NCBI GenBank assembly: GCA_922989275.2
Contig: OV277866.1
Span: forward strand, 53,497,246-53,561,245
DNA from: Gari tellinella
Lineage: Eukaryota > Mollusca > Bivalvia > Cardiida > Psammobiidae
Direction: 5' to 3'
Length of the DNA: 64,000 nucleotides
The translations under genes and the position numbers were made by a program. The notes beneath the pieces are model-generated. The model made no database searches. It saw only the letters and a program-made list of their open reading frames with translations, and had not been told where the DNA came from. Shown here one piece after another: positions 56,601 to 64,000 of this stretch (within the stretch, counting starts at the first letter, position 1; each line of letters begins with the position of its first letter).

Positions 56601-59600
56601 TTCTTTTGAAATCTTATTGCTTTACTACTATCCTGCTTTAAATTTGTCAAGCACTTTTTTTTAAAATACTCAAATTTAACCCTTCCTTTGTGAGGTTATA
56701 TGAGATGGGTTTTATTGTATTATTTTTTATCGGTCATGAAAAGGCACTTGGGAAAACTCATCATAGATAGACCGAGATAAGAGAAGCGTTGAGATTCATG
56801 ATTTTTCTTTAGGATTAATTCTGATGATGATTGTACCAGATATCTCTGATAAAAATGAGGTTAAGGCTCTAGCATACAAATATTGTTCCACCTTTGTTCT
56901 CCATGGTACTTTACCTTCTTTATCAAAAATATTACTTTCAACATCTATAACTTTTCTTTATAGAAATGCCTTTTCATAGTTTTAGCTATTCCTAGACTTT
57001 CACACTTGAACCTATTTCTTTCACTCAATACCCCAATTTCCCCAAAGCTTGTTTCTGATTTTGAGGACAGGTGACTACTTCAAGCAGGTAGAAAGTAAAG
57101 CAGAATGCACTTTAAGGCACATTCTGCTTTTCTTTGAACCTGTTTTAAGCTACCACCTACTAGAGCATTATATTGGTTAACCTGTTCCTCTATAGAAGCG
57201 CCTTTTAGCGCATTTAATCTATTCCTCCACTGAAGAAAATAGTTCAAATTTATACTGTCATCATACATGAATATGTATCAGAAGAAATATTTCTAGATTC
57301 TAGCAGAAGGTAGCTTGAAAGTAGGCTGCAAATAAATCATATCATATTAACCATATGCTAGGATATAGGAGATATTTGTAGCACATTCATTCATTTCTGT
57401 ATGAAATGGAACTTATTTCCATCAGTGGAGGAATTAAATGAATGCATCAAAAAGGTGTATGTATTGAGTAAATTAATGGTTAAACAGATGACTGATTAAG
57501 TTTGAAGTAGTGAACACCAAAACAACACAGACCAGAGTTCTCCATTCCAAGTACTTGAGGTTCAGTAACCTGAATTTAAGAGTCTTGCACTTTATTATTT
57601 ATCTTTTAGCATGCTATATCATTGTTATCTGCAACAGTTCTCCGGACTTCTTTATCTGTATTTTAGTTCATAATACTATTAATGCGTTTAACAGATCAAA
57701 TCAAAATGAGACACTGATTTACTTTAGACACAGAGTTGCTCAGCATCTCATCCGACTCCAAACTATTTGTAACACTCACTCTGTTATCATATACAGTACA
57801 ACCTCTCCATTACCACCACTAAATTGAAGGCTAATTGATTGTATAAAAGACAGGTGACAGCTTAAAGCAAGGTGAAAGTAAAACAAAAAGCTCCTGAAAG
57901 AGCTTTCTGTTTTCCTGTCACCATGCTTTAAACAGTCACCTGTCGTAAACACCTAATATTTGTCACAATTTAGCGATCATAATAAAGGTTTTCCTTATTT
58001 ACATGTAGCGCTGCAGGCAGAAAGCTTAATGAGGTACATACATATCTCTCAAGCCACTGATTACTTCATCAATTCGAACTATTATAATCTCATAATTGTT
58101 ACCCTCAAACCATTAATGGACAGTTCTATTCTCAGCAGAGGCTCCAAAGAGCTTAATTATTTTAACCCTTTACTCCATAGCCTGTTTCTAAAATTGAAGA
58201 AAGGTGACCAATTCAAGTATGCTGAAAGTAAAGCATGATGCACCTTTATAAGTTAAGAGGCTTGTCCAATATACACACGTATACCAATTATGAAAGCAAT
58301 ATCTAAAGAGACATAGGAGTTATCAGCATTTTTCAAAACCTAAATACACATGCATACCAAATATGGGCTCGAGATAAGACGGAGTAAACTAAACAAATCT
58401 AACATTTGCCTGCTTTTATAAGTACCAAATCCTATAATGTTACAATGTACTACTCATTAGAATCTTCTCTAATGAGGAGGAACATTATAGGGTTTAATAC
58501 AGAAATAAAGATTTTAGTAATTGAAATTAACTCCCCTCATCTGGAGCTCTGCAAACTATTTTTTTAATAATTCTAAAACAGTAGCAGATGACAATTGTTG
58601 CAGATGACAATATTAATTAGAGCTCAAAAAGTTAACTCATTACCCCATTAATACACCTTTTTATGTCCCTAATTTATTCCTGCACGGAAGAAATTATTTC
58701 CTATTTATACAATTACGAATAATTATCATAAGAAATATGTTCTATTTTCTAGTAGATGGTAGCATAAAGCAGGCTGAAAGTAAGGCAATATGTGCCCTAA
58801 GGCTTCAAGTGGTCACCTATCTTCAATACAAGAAATGGACCAAGGGGTAATGGGTTAGATTTGATTTGATTGTTATAATTTTATGTCACTTTTAGCAGTA
58901 TTTCAGTCACATCGCGAGGTCCAGCTTGTTACAGGTGGAGAAAGACCCCAGAAGCCTTTTATGCACTGTTTCATACACAAATCTGCAACTGGGTAGAACC
59001 ACTGACCTTCCGCAAGCCAGCTGGAAGGCTTCCCCACATGAAAATTCCGAAGGACCCGACTGGGATTCGAACTAACAGCGGTGAGAAGCTTAGTGATGTA
59101 AGTCACAGTGACTATACCACTATAGGCCACGGAGGCCCCCGCGTAATGGGTTAGAAGAAGTTGTATACAGAATGACAAGAGCTGTAGGATCTTACCTTGT
59201 GTTGTTAAATGAAAACTTAATTCGTCGTCTATTTCCGGACTTCGACACACGTCTTTGTTCACCACCCAGTATTCCAGTCGATCAAGCAGTAAATCTGCAT
59301 CATCAGGCAGATCCTCCGTTTTTATTGTTGCTGGATCACATGACGTAAAACCGAACGCAAGTCCACCAATAAACGACCTATCAACACCTTGTACCTGAAT
59401 CACCATTTTTTCCCCACATCGCAACGGCCTTGACGTGAAAACATACGCATTACAATACTCCTCTTTTGTTCTCATAGCAACAGTCTGCTCGGGCGTCAAG
59501 CGTATATTTCTTCCGCAAAGTCCATGAAAGGGTAAAGGTGCAAATTCACAGTTTCCATGGAAACGACTTTGATGAAGATGCACTGGCAGACTGTTCCTGT

Positions 59601-62600
59601 TATTACGATTGTCTGATGCGAATTGGGTGACCTGTTGTTGTTGTGCCATATTTTGCTGCAATGACATTGGGCCTGATGAGTGTCTTTGATTTGTCACCAT
59701 GTTATTCAAGGGCTGGGGAAGTGGATTTATGAACTCTATACATGATGTGTTGCCATAGATATCAAACAAGGCCCATAATGGTCCGCTAGTATTAACTCCA
59801 CTGAAAAACAAACCTTTCTCTTCACCATTTATTCCATAAAACACATCCCCCGATCTAGTCACATAAAAAAATAACTCGTAACCTGCTGATGCGTGTCTCT
59901 CACTTAATGCTTTTGCCCAATTACCAGGCTTATTTGTCATATCAGGACATGCATAACGTGGAAGATCAGGACCTCGAAGAGTCCCAGGATCTGTGCTTGA
60001 AAATCCAAAACGTAACACTCCGCTCCAGCTACCTGAAGAATCAACAAACTTAAGATAAACACGTTCCCCAATGGCTATTGGTCTGCCACTGAAACAAATG
60101 CCCTTGCAGAAACTGTCCCCTCTTTTGGCCCGATGCCTGTCATTCACTAGTTCAACATTGTCACCATGGATCTGGTGAAACTGCAGCGGCCAGTTAGACG
60201 TCTGTGAGGTTGGATCACCACTTCCTCCTGCAAAGAGAATATAATATTATAAAGAAGTTGAACTAGATAATGAACTGATTTTGTGCACTGTTATAATTAA
60301 CCCATTACTCCACAGATACGCCATTTTACGCATCTAATTCATTCCTCCCCTGAAGAAAATAGTTTGAATTTATACTGTCACAAATAAAATATATGAGAAA
60401 TATTTTCTATATTCTAGCAGATAACAGAATAAAGCAGGATGAATGTAAAGCAGAATGCGCCTATTGGCGCATTCTGCTTTACTTTCAACCTGCTTTAAGT
60501 GATCATATATCATAATATAACGTTATAAAGAAATTGAACGAGATAAATGAACTGATTTTTTGTGCACTGTTATATTAACCATTACTCCATAGATATCCCA
60601 TTTTATGCCTCAAATTCATTTCTCCACTGAAGAAAATAGTTCTGTAGTAATGAATATGCAACATAAGAAATATTTCTTATATCCTAGCAGATTGTACATG
60701 TAGCTTAAAGCAGGCTGAAAGTAATGCAGAATGCTCAGTAATGTGCTTTACTTTCAACTTGCTTTAAGTGGTGCTCTATCTTCAAAACTAAAACCAGGCT
60801 ATGGAGTAATGGGTTAAGCAGCCACCATTCTTTAATGACTTCCACACTTCTGTCTTAAGGATGCTTGCTTCTGTATTGTACCTGTACCATTAGTTTCTAG
60901 CACTCTAAAGGTGAGTTTAATTGACATCGTCTCAATTACCTTGTTAAAATGTAAAGTCTAGTTGTTAACTCTTTCACCACTTATAAGTATATAACTCTTG
61001 TGGGTTATTATGTTCCCTTGTGGATCTTGTTAGTTACTAAAACATGAATCAGTCTACTTGGAATTCTGGGTAGTTTGATAAATACTGCTCTAGATTAGCA
61101 AACAGTGTAGGCCCTGATCAGAGGGCTCCTAGAGGAGACCTTTGAGCAGGGTCTACATGTACTGTTTGCAAAAAATAATTTGTATATTTTAAACAAGTCT
61201 ATGGTGGTGAAAGAGTATAAGGAATTAGATTTGGTTCATTTGTCAATCCAATCATTATTACGACTTCTATATCAATACTGAAGTCTATGTACAGCTGAGC
61301 CTATAATATCTCTTTGCATGCCTGGGTAATTTTTTCGTCTGCAACAATAATTGTCGTCTAGCTGTTGATTTTTGTTCTAAAATTAGAATTTCAAAAGAAA
61401 AATTTAATACAGGGTCAGAATGTCAAACAGTTTAGATTCTGATGAGATGCAGCATTACAATAATTCTGATCGGACTGAATAGATTCAAGTCAACAGAAAT
61501 ACTCCCCCCCCCCCCCCCCCCCCCCCAGCAAATCTCATCTGATTTACACATCTAGGACAATTATCCTTGTGGACATGTACAAACAGGAAAACTTTCACCC
61601 ATGATAAATAAACATGTCCTCTAAAGATAGAGTTCCCCTTAACCCTTAGCCCGCCAAATAAATTGTCGTCTGCAATATTTCTCGTCTGCTTCAAGTTTCA
61701 AAGTGCATCAAAGTTGCTCAAAATTGCTGAAAATGTTGTCCGAGTGTCAAACAGCTTGGATCCGGATGAGACGCCGAGTTACTCGGCGTCTCATCTGGAT
61801 CAAAGCTGTTTGCATATGGAGCTATAGTCGTGAGTGGCAGGCTAAGGGTTAATATAGGGCAAAAGTTACACATGCAGAAAGCTTCTTATCATTTTAGCTT
61901 TCTGCATTACTGCATTATTTTTATATCCTAAATCAAGATACAACCTTAACTTAAACCATTGCCCCATAGATCATACAGTACACATTTTAGGCCTTTAACC
62001 CTTTCCCACATAGAAGCGCCTTTTAGCGCATTCAGTTTATTCTTGCCCTGAAGAAAATAGTTCCAATTTATACATTCATAAATATGTATAATACAAAATA
62101 TTTTCTATATTCTAGCAGATGATGGCTTAAAGCAGGCTGAAAGTAAAGCAGAATGCGCTTAAAGCGCATTCTGCTTTACTTTCAACCTGCTTTAAGTGGA
62201 CACCTATATTCAATACTAGAGATATGCTATGTGGGAAAGGGTTAATTTATTCCTCCACTGAATAAAATAGTTCATGTTTGTATATAGTCATGAATATGAC
62301 ATTACAAGAAATATTTTCTATATTCTAGTAAATGGTAGCATAAATGGCACATTCAGCTTTACTTTCAACCTGCTTTTAAGTGGTCATCTTTTTTCAACAC
62401 TAGAAAAAAGGCCATTTAGTAAAGGGATATAGACTGCAATTTCACTTTCCTTTGCCATTGCAGCTATTAATAAGTAAACAGGTTTCACTATACATGTAAT
62501 TATATCTAATAATAAATTCTAATTTCCTGAATACACTGGTTTTATATCCTTATCAAAATTTGAGAATACTTTAGAAAACAAACATTCTATCATAAATCCG

Positions 62601-63709
62601 GTACGTACATGTACATACCTTTCTGAAGTTATAATTATGGCCTCCAATAATATCCTGTCATAATTTTAAACTTTAACCAACAACCATACAATTTAACTTA
62701 CAAGTGTTAAGCCAACATTTCACAAAATGGCTGACACGAATACAGTCAAACAAGTCTTAATCATCCAGATAGAAAACATAAACATTTGTAATACACAGAC
62801 AGGTGATAAATGTAGGTAAAAAATAAAGCTCCTAAAAGAGCTTTCTGCATGCATAACATTAGTATGACCTCCATTAAGGCACTGCCTGTCTGAAACACTA
62901 TATACCTATTGATGGACTTTTAGTATGGTTGCTAAATAAGGGTTTACCTGTTTAAGACCTTTTTATATGCATGTATATATGTTCAAGTCCATCTATTATG
63001 CATTTACAGTAAAGCAGCATTATTAAGATCACTATATATAAGACGGCTAATATATTGTGTTAAAGACAGATGGGAGCTTAAAGCAAGATGAAAGTAAAAC
63101 AGAAAGCTCCTACAGGAGCTTTCTGTTTTACTTTCACCTTGCTTTAAAGCAGCTATCTGCCATATACAAGAAATGATTAAAATAATTTAGTGGTTTTACT
63201 GTATAATTGTTCAAGTTCATCTATTTCACAATATATACAGTCAGACCGTAATTAAACAGCCAATCGAAAGAAGATGAATTTTATCAATCTTTAATACAAG
63301 TGGCTGTTCATTACAGAACATAAAGAAACCAGAAAGTTCTTCTGTTTAACATTTGCCCTATTTCGAACTTTCTCCTGTTTTCACATTAAGCTGCATGTTT
63401 CGTCTAAGATTGGCCACTTAATGCAAGTCAAGACACTTCAACCCTTTGATTGTGTCACCGTTAGTGCTTTCCATACTTTCACATCATAATAAATTAAAGG
63501 TTATATGTTTCAATACATTGTAAAACTTTTCATCAATATAATATATGTATACCAGGTGTGTGTTGGATCTGTACCAAACATTGTAATGGGGGTCTGAATA
63601 TGTTGGGTGAGCGAACCCAGCTCACAGAATTCACTCTGTATTAAGTGTTCTAGCTTAAGGACATACCTGTCGAAGTTTGAAAAAGCACAAAACCGGGAGA
63701 TATTTGCAT
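50218..63709 (-). CDS. NEURL1: Neuralized-type E3 ubiquitin ligase (two NHR domains and RING)
   Basis: Exons 63709-63667 (tentative), 60227-59196, 51799-51680 and 50675-50218 join in phase to 551 codons including stop, close to vertebrate NEURL1 and NEURL1B. NHR1 spans residues about 29-181 (FHQIHGDNVEL, RRGDSF-like KRGDSFCKGICFS, WSGVLRFGFS, PRYACPD, GPLWALFDIYG). NHR2 spans about 245-398 (FTSRPLRCGE, LAFGFTSCDPA, LLLDRLEYWVV, LPLWAFFDVYG). After a Pro/Ser/Thr linker comes a C-terminal C3HC4 RING (Cys498, 501, 513, His515, Cys519, 522, 534, 537) ending DVIKIYRS. In the known family NHR1 binds Delta-type Notch ligands and the RING drives ubiquitination that triggers ligand endocytosis. All zinc ligands are present and no frameshift is seen. 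Whether it is the sole invertebrate orthologue or one of several cannot be told. Confidence 0.92.
50951..51401 (+). mobile_element. Recent retroposed sequence with 26-A tail
   Basis: 451 bp between perfect 12-bp duplications ATGTCAGTGCCA (50939-50950 and 51402-51413). It ends in an unbroken run of 26 A, with AATAAA (51346-51351) about 25 bp upstream, so it looks like a reverse-transcribed polyadenylated 3' end. It also holds poly(T) runs and a hairpin near 51180-51215. The source transcript is not recognised. It lies in the last Neuralized intron, antisense to that gene. Confidence 0.85.
51680..51799 (-). CDS. NEURL1: Neuralized exon closing NHR2
   Basis: Acceptor GTATTTCAG|GA, donor ATTG|GTAAGT, 120 bp. 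Encodes GEVQYSRNNHKVSTLMHVD then LPLWAFFDVYGNVQKIKMI, the last strands of NHR2. A 7.4-kb intron with many mobile elements separates it from the previous exon. Confidence 0.93.
51860..53324 (-). mobile_element. A MITE split by a C element
   Basis: 51860-52009 and 53215-53324 join to a complete A copy (TTAACCCTTTACCC ... TGGGGTAATGGGTTAA). Lies in intron 2 of Neuralized. Confidence 0.88.
52010..53214 (+). mobile_element. C element with AATTCAAAGGTAGATA-type cores, inside an A element
   Basis: CAAGAGGGCCTGAAGGCCC at the left, GCTCACCCTGAGCTAGCTCAGGTGAGCTA-type hairpin at the right. About five 160-bp cores with CAGCAATTCAAAGGTAGATA and GTGGCCTCTAGAGTGTAAAC. It splits the A element 51860-53324, which gives its exact borders and shows no target duplication. 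Confidence 0.85.
53338..53584 (+). mobile_element. A MITE
   Basis: ATAACCCATTTCTCCATAA ... CCATGGAGTAATGGGTTAA, complete core, 13 bp from the previous copy. Confidence 0.9.
53811..54013. mobile_element. B MITE
   Basis: AAAGCTCCAGATAAGGGG ... ATCAAGTGGAGCAATG, complete central hairpin, diverged right end. Confidence 0.82.
54249..54422. mobile_element. B MITE, hairpin half lost
   Basis: CAGGGCTCCAGATAAGG ... CATATCTTGAGCCCTTT. Confidence 0.82.
54446..54660 (+). mobile_element. A MITE, right end lost
   Basis: TTAACCCATTACCCCATAAA through a complete core; sequence changes after CTTTAAGTG. Confidence 0.82.
54893..55057 (-). mobile_element. A MITE, shortened
   Basis: TTAGCCCATATCCCCC, core, then a short arm ending ATGGGGCAACGGGTTAA. 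Confidence 0.82.
55072..55262. mobile_element. G MITE
   Basis: TTTACAGTTTAAGC, core GACAGGTGACAGCTTAAAGC, end TAGTGGTCGTAATAGAGGGG. Confidence 0.7.
55336..55585 (+). mobile_element. A MITE
   Basis: TTAACCCATTAACCCATAAA ... CTATGAGGTAATGGGTAA; core tip GTGCCTTAAGGCAC. Confidence 0.9.
55625..55696. repeat. Hairpin: AACAGTTTGGATCCTGATC type
   Basis: ACAAACAGTTTGGATCCTGA...GCGTAATGC...CAGGATCCAAACGGTTTG. Core related to that of the I element. Confidence 0.88.
56275..56421 (-). mobile_element. A MITE, partial
   Basis: Second core arm and outer body ending ATGGAGTAATGGGTTGA. Confidence 0.75.
57024..57176 (-). mobile_element. A MITE, interrupted by the next copy
   Basis: ACCCCAATTTCCCCAAAGC end and complete core; stops at TATTGG where the next A begins with TTAA. 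Confidence 0.75.
57177..57483. mobile_element. Fold-back A MITE made of two left halves
   Basis: Left half forward (TTAACCTGTTCCTCTATAG to GCAGAAGGTAGC) followed by the left half again in reverse (CTAGGATATAGGAG ... GTATTGAGTAAATTAATGGTTAA). The usual right half and core are nearly absent. Confidence 0.75.
57791..57989. mobile_element. G MITE, best copy
   Basis: TACAGTACAACCTCTCCATT ... CATAATAAAGGTTTTCCTTA; central hairpin GACAGGTGACAGCTTAAAGC and complement with AAAGCTCCTGAAAGAGCTTT at the tip. CAGT ends and TA flanks suggest a pogo-like target. Confidence 0.8.
58162..58246 (-). mobile_element. A MITE end fragment
   Basis: TTAACCCTTTACTCCATAG to the first core arm, then truncated. Confidence 0.7.
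58363..58551. mobile_element. B MITE
   Basis: TGGGCTCGAGATAAGACGG ... CTCATCTGGAGCTCTG. Confidence 0.85.
58632..58857 (+). mobile_element. A MITE, right end used as SINE target
   Basis: TTAACTCATTACCCCATTAA ... AGGGGTAATGGGTTAG; second core arm deleted. Confidence 0.85.
58860..59143 (-). mobile_element. tRNA-derived SINE with 12-bp target duplication
   Basis: Minus-strand head has a tRNA-like A box region (GTGGCCTATAGTGGTATAG) and B box (GTTCGAATCCC), a central body (GGAAGGTCAGTGGTTCTACC ... TTTCTCCACCTG) similar in style to metazoan core-SINEs, and an ATAACAATC tail. TAATGGGTTAGA flanks both sides (58848-58859, 59144-59155), the first copy being the right end of an A element. Confidence 0.85.
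59196..60227 (-). CDS. NEURL1: Neuralized exon with NHR1 and most of NHR2
   Basis: Acceptor CTTTGCAG|GA, donor CAAG|GTAAGA, 1032 bp. Encodes the whole of NHR1, a Gln/Asn-rich linker (MAQQQQVTQF) and NHR2 up to FHLTTQ. The frame stays open for nearly 300 bases past the donor, through intron and a SINE, but that extension has no family match. Confidence 0.93.
60297..60510 (+). mobile_element. A MITE, first of a tandem duplication
   Basis: TTAACCCATTACTCCACAG with complete core (tip GCGCCTATTGGCGC); right end replaced by a repeat of its own left flank. Confidence 0.82.
60575..60817 (+). mobile_element. A MITE, second of a tandem duplication
   Basis: TTAACCATTACTCCATAG ... CTATGGAGTAATGGGTTAA; left flank matches that of the previous copy. 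Confidence 0.85.
60965..61220. mobile_element. J MITE (TTAA type)
   Basis: TTAACTCTTTCACCACTTAT ... GGTGGTGAAAGAGTATAA; same body as 26804-27039 and hairpin AACAGTGTAGGCCCTGATC. Confidence 0.85.
61503..61526. repeat. Poly(C) run of about 23
   Basis: Uninterrupted C run in intron 1 of Neuralized; the length may be affected by sequencing. Confidence 0.9.
61639..61852. mobile_element. I MITE (TTAA type)
   Basis: TTAACCCTTAGCCCGCC ... GGCAGGCTAAGGGTTAA, with a central 70-bp hairpin (CAAACAGCTTGGATCCGGAT, GACGCCGAGTTACTCGGCGTC). Confidence 0.9.
61995..62245 (+). mobile_element. A MITE, GCGC subfamily
   Basis: TTAACCCTTTCCCACATAG ... CTATGTGGGAAAGGGTTAA, nearly perfect ends, tip GCGCTTAAAGCGC. 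Probably one of the younger copies. Confidence 0.93.
62246..62432 (+). mobile_element. A MITE, partial
   Basis: TTTATTCCTCCACTGAATAA ... GGCCATTTAGTAAAGGGA, directly after the previous copy, left end lost. Confidence 0.75.
63006..63203. mobile_element. G MITE
   Basis: TACAGTAAAGCAGCATTATT ... TTTAGTGGTTTTACTGTA; strong central hairpin (AAAGTAAAACAGAAAGCTCC / complement). Confidence 0.8.
63667..63709 (-). CDS. NEURL1: Possible first coding exon of Neuralized (residues 1-14)
   Basis: ATG at 63709 opens MQISPGFVLFQTST plus one base, ending at a consensus donor CAG|GTATGT. Phase 1 fits the next exon (GGSGDPTS...), an in-frame stop lies upstream, and total length becomes 550 residues. Against it: the exon is only 43 bp, and the Met-Gly-Asn myristoylation start of many Neuralized isoforms is absent. 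An alternative 5' exon may lie right of the window. Confidence 0.45.
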
Positions 63710-63939
63710 AAGGAATTAACCCACAGGACAAAAAAAACTATTGCCTGCTTCAAGTTTGTCAATTCAGTTTTATGTCAAACAGCCATCTACTATTTACTTG
63801 CATTTAAAATCTTTATTCCACAGCTTCTTTCTAATATGAAGAAAGTTGACTACTTTAAACCCTTTAATTGAGCCCTAGTCACACATATAGGCATACTTTT
63901 CAAACAGTAAAAATGTGAGAAGTGCAGTTAATTGTCCTA

Positions 63940-64000
63940 TGCAAACAGTAAAGACCCAGATCAGAGGGCTCCTTACAGAGCCCTCTGATCTGGGTCTTCA
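63940..64000. repeat. Hairpin of the AACAGT..AGACCC type, cut by window edge
   Basis: GCAAACAGTAAAGACCCAGA...GAGGGCTCCTTACAGAGCCCTC...TCTGGGTCTTCA; continues beyond the window. Confidence 0.85.

Noticed and set aside
58903..59195. Extension of the Neuralized frame beyond 59196
   Set aside because: A donor CAAG|GTAAGA at 59196 joins in phase to the NHR2 end at 51799; the extension runs through intron and a SINE and has no family match.

Overview
The window is eukaryotic, AT-rich nuclear DNA carrying two intron-containing genes, both on the minus strand, in a dense, heavily nested landscape of small DNA transposons. The protein matches are animal. The repeat content (tRNA-derived SINEs, tandem-core elements with GCTCACC...GGTGAGC ends, abundant hairpin MITEs) suggests a mollusc, most likely a bivalve; that is an inference from style, not proven.

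Gene 1 (about 6.0-20.6 kb) is the 5' part of a SEC23IP / p125-type DDHD phospholipase homologue. Six coding exons (20484-20625, 17721-18032, 16869-17117, 14103-14219, 7497-7693, 6001-6144) join in phase to give the first 387 residues: a Pro/Ser-rich N-terminus, then a complete WWE-type domain. The lipase GHSLG region, SAM and DDHD domains must lie beyond the left edge. Gene 2 (about 50.2-63.7 kb) is a Neuralized (NEURL1-type) E3 ubiquitin ligase: two NHR domains and a C-terminal RING on exons 59196-60227, 51680-51799 and 50218-50675, plus a plausible 43-bp first coding exon at 63667-63709. Together these make 550 codons and a stop, a normal family length. SEC23IP acts at ER exit sites and Neuralized in Notch-ligand endocytosis; nothing suggests they work together.

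Between and inside these genes lies mobile DNA. (A) About 33 copies of a roughly 250-bp palindromic MITE with TTAACCC...GGGTTAA ends (piggyBac-like TTAA target). (B) MITEs with CAGGGCTCCAGATAAG ends and 5-bp target duplications, including one 1.1-kb copy that carries other sequence. (C) Elements of 0.6-3 kb starting CAAGAG(GGCC hairpin)...CGCTCACCTG and ending in a hairpin plus GGTGAGCTA, with no target duplication and at least five unrelated tandem core modules; they resemble Helentron/HINE or oyster pearl elements. Further features are other TTAA families, pogo-like TA families, SINEs, 5'-truncated LINE ends, a decayed Tc1/IS630 transposon (34.2-35.7 kb), a TRIM-like LTR element (39.1-39.5 kb), a 178-bp satellite (12.5-13.6 kb) and a fresh poly(A) retrocopy (50.95-51.4 kb).

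Many insertions are nested, so their targets can be read from split or repeated copies. Two large unexplained insertions stand out: 4.77 kb (9037-13803), which splits a 200-bp MITE at TTAAG and contains the satellite; and about 7.4 kb (25259-32684), which splits one C element, is bounded by inward-facing GGCGGAA motif arrays, and may carry a small spliced transcript with its own promoter.
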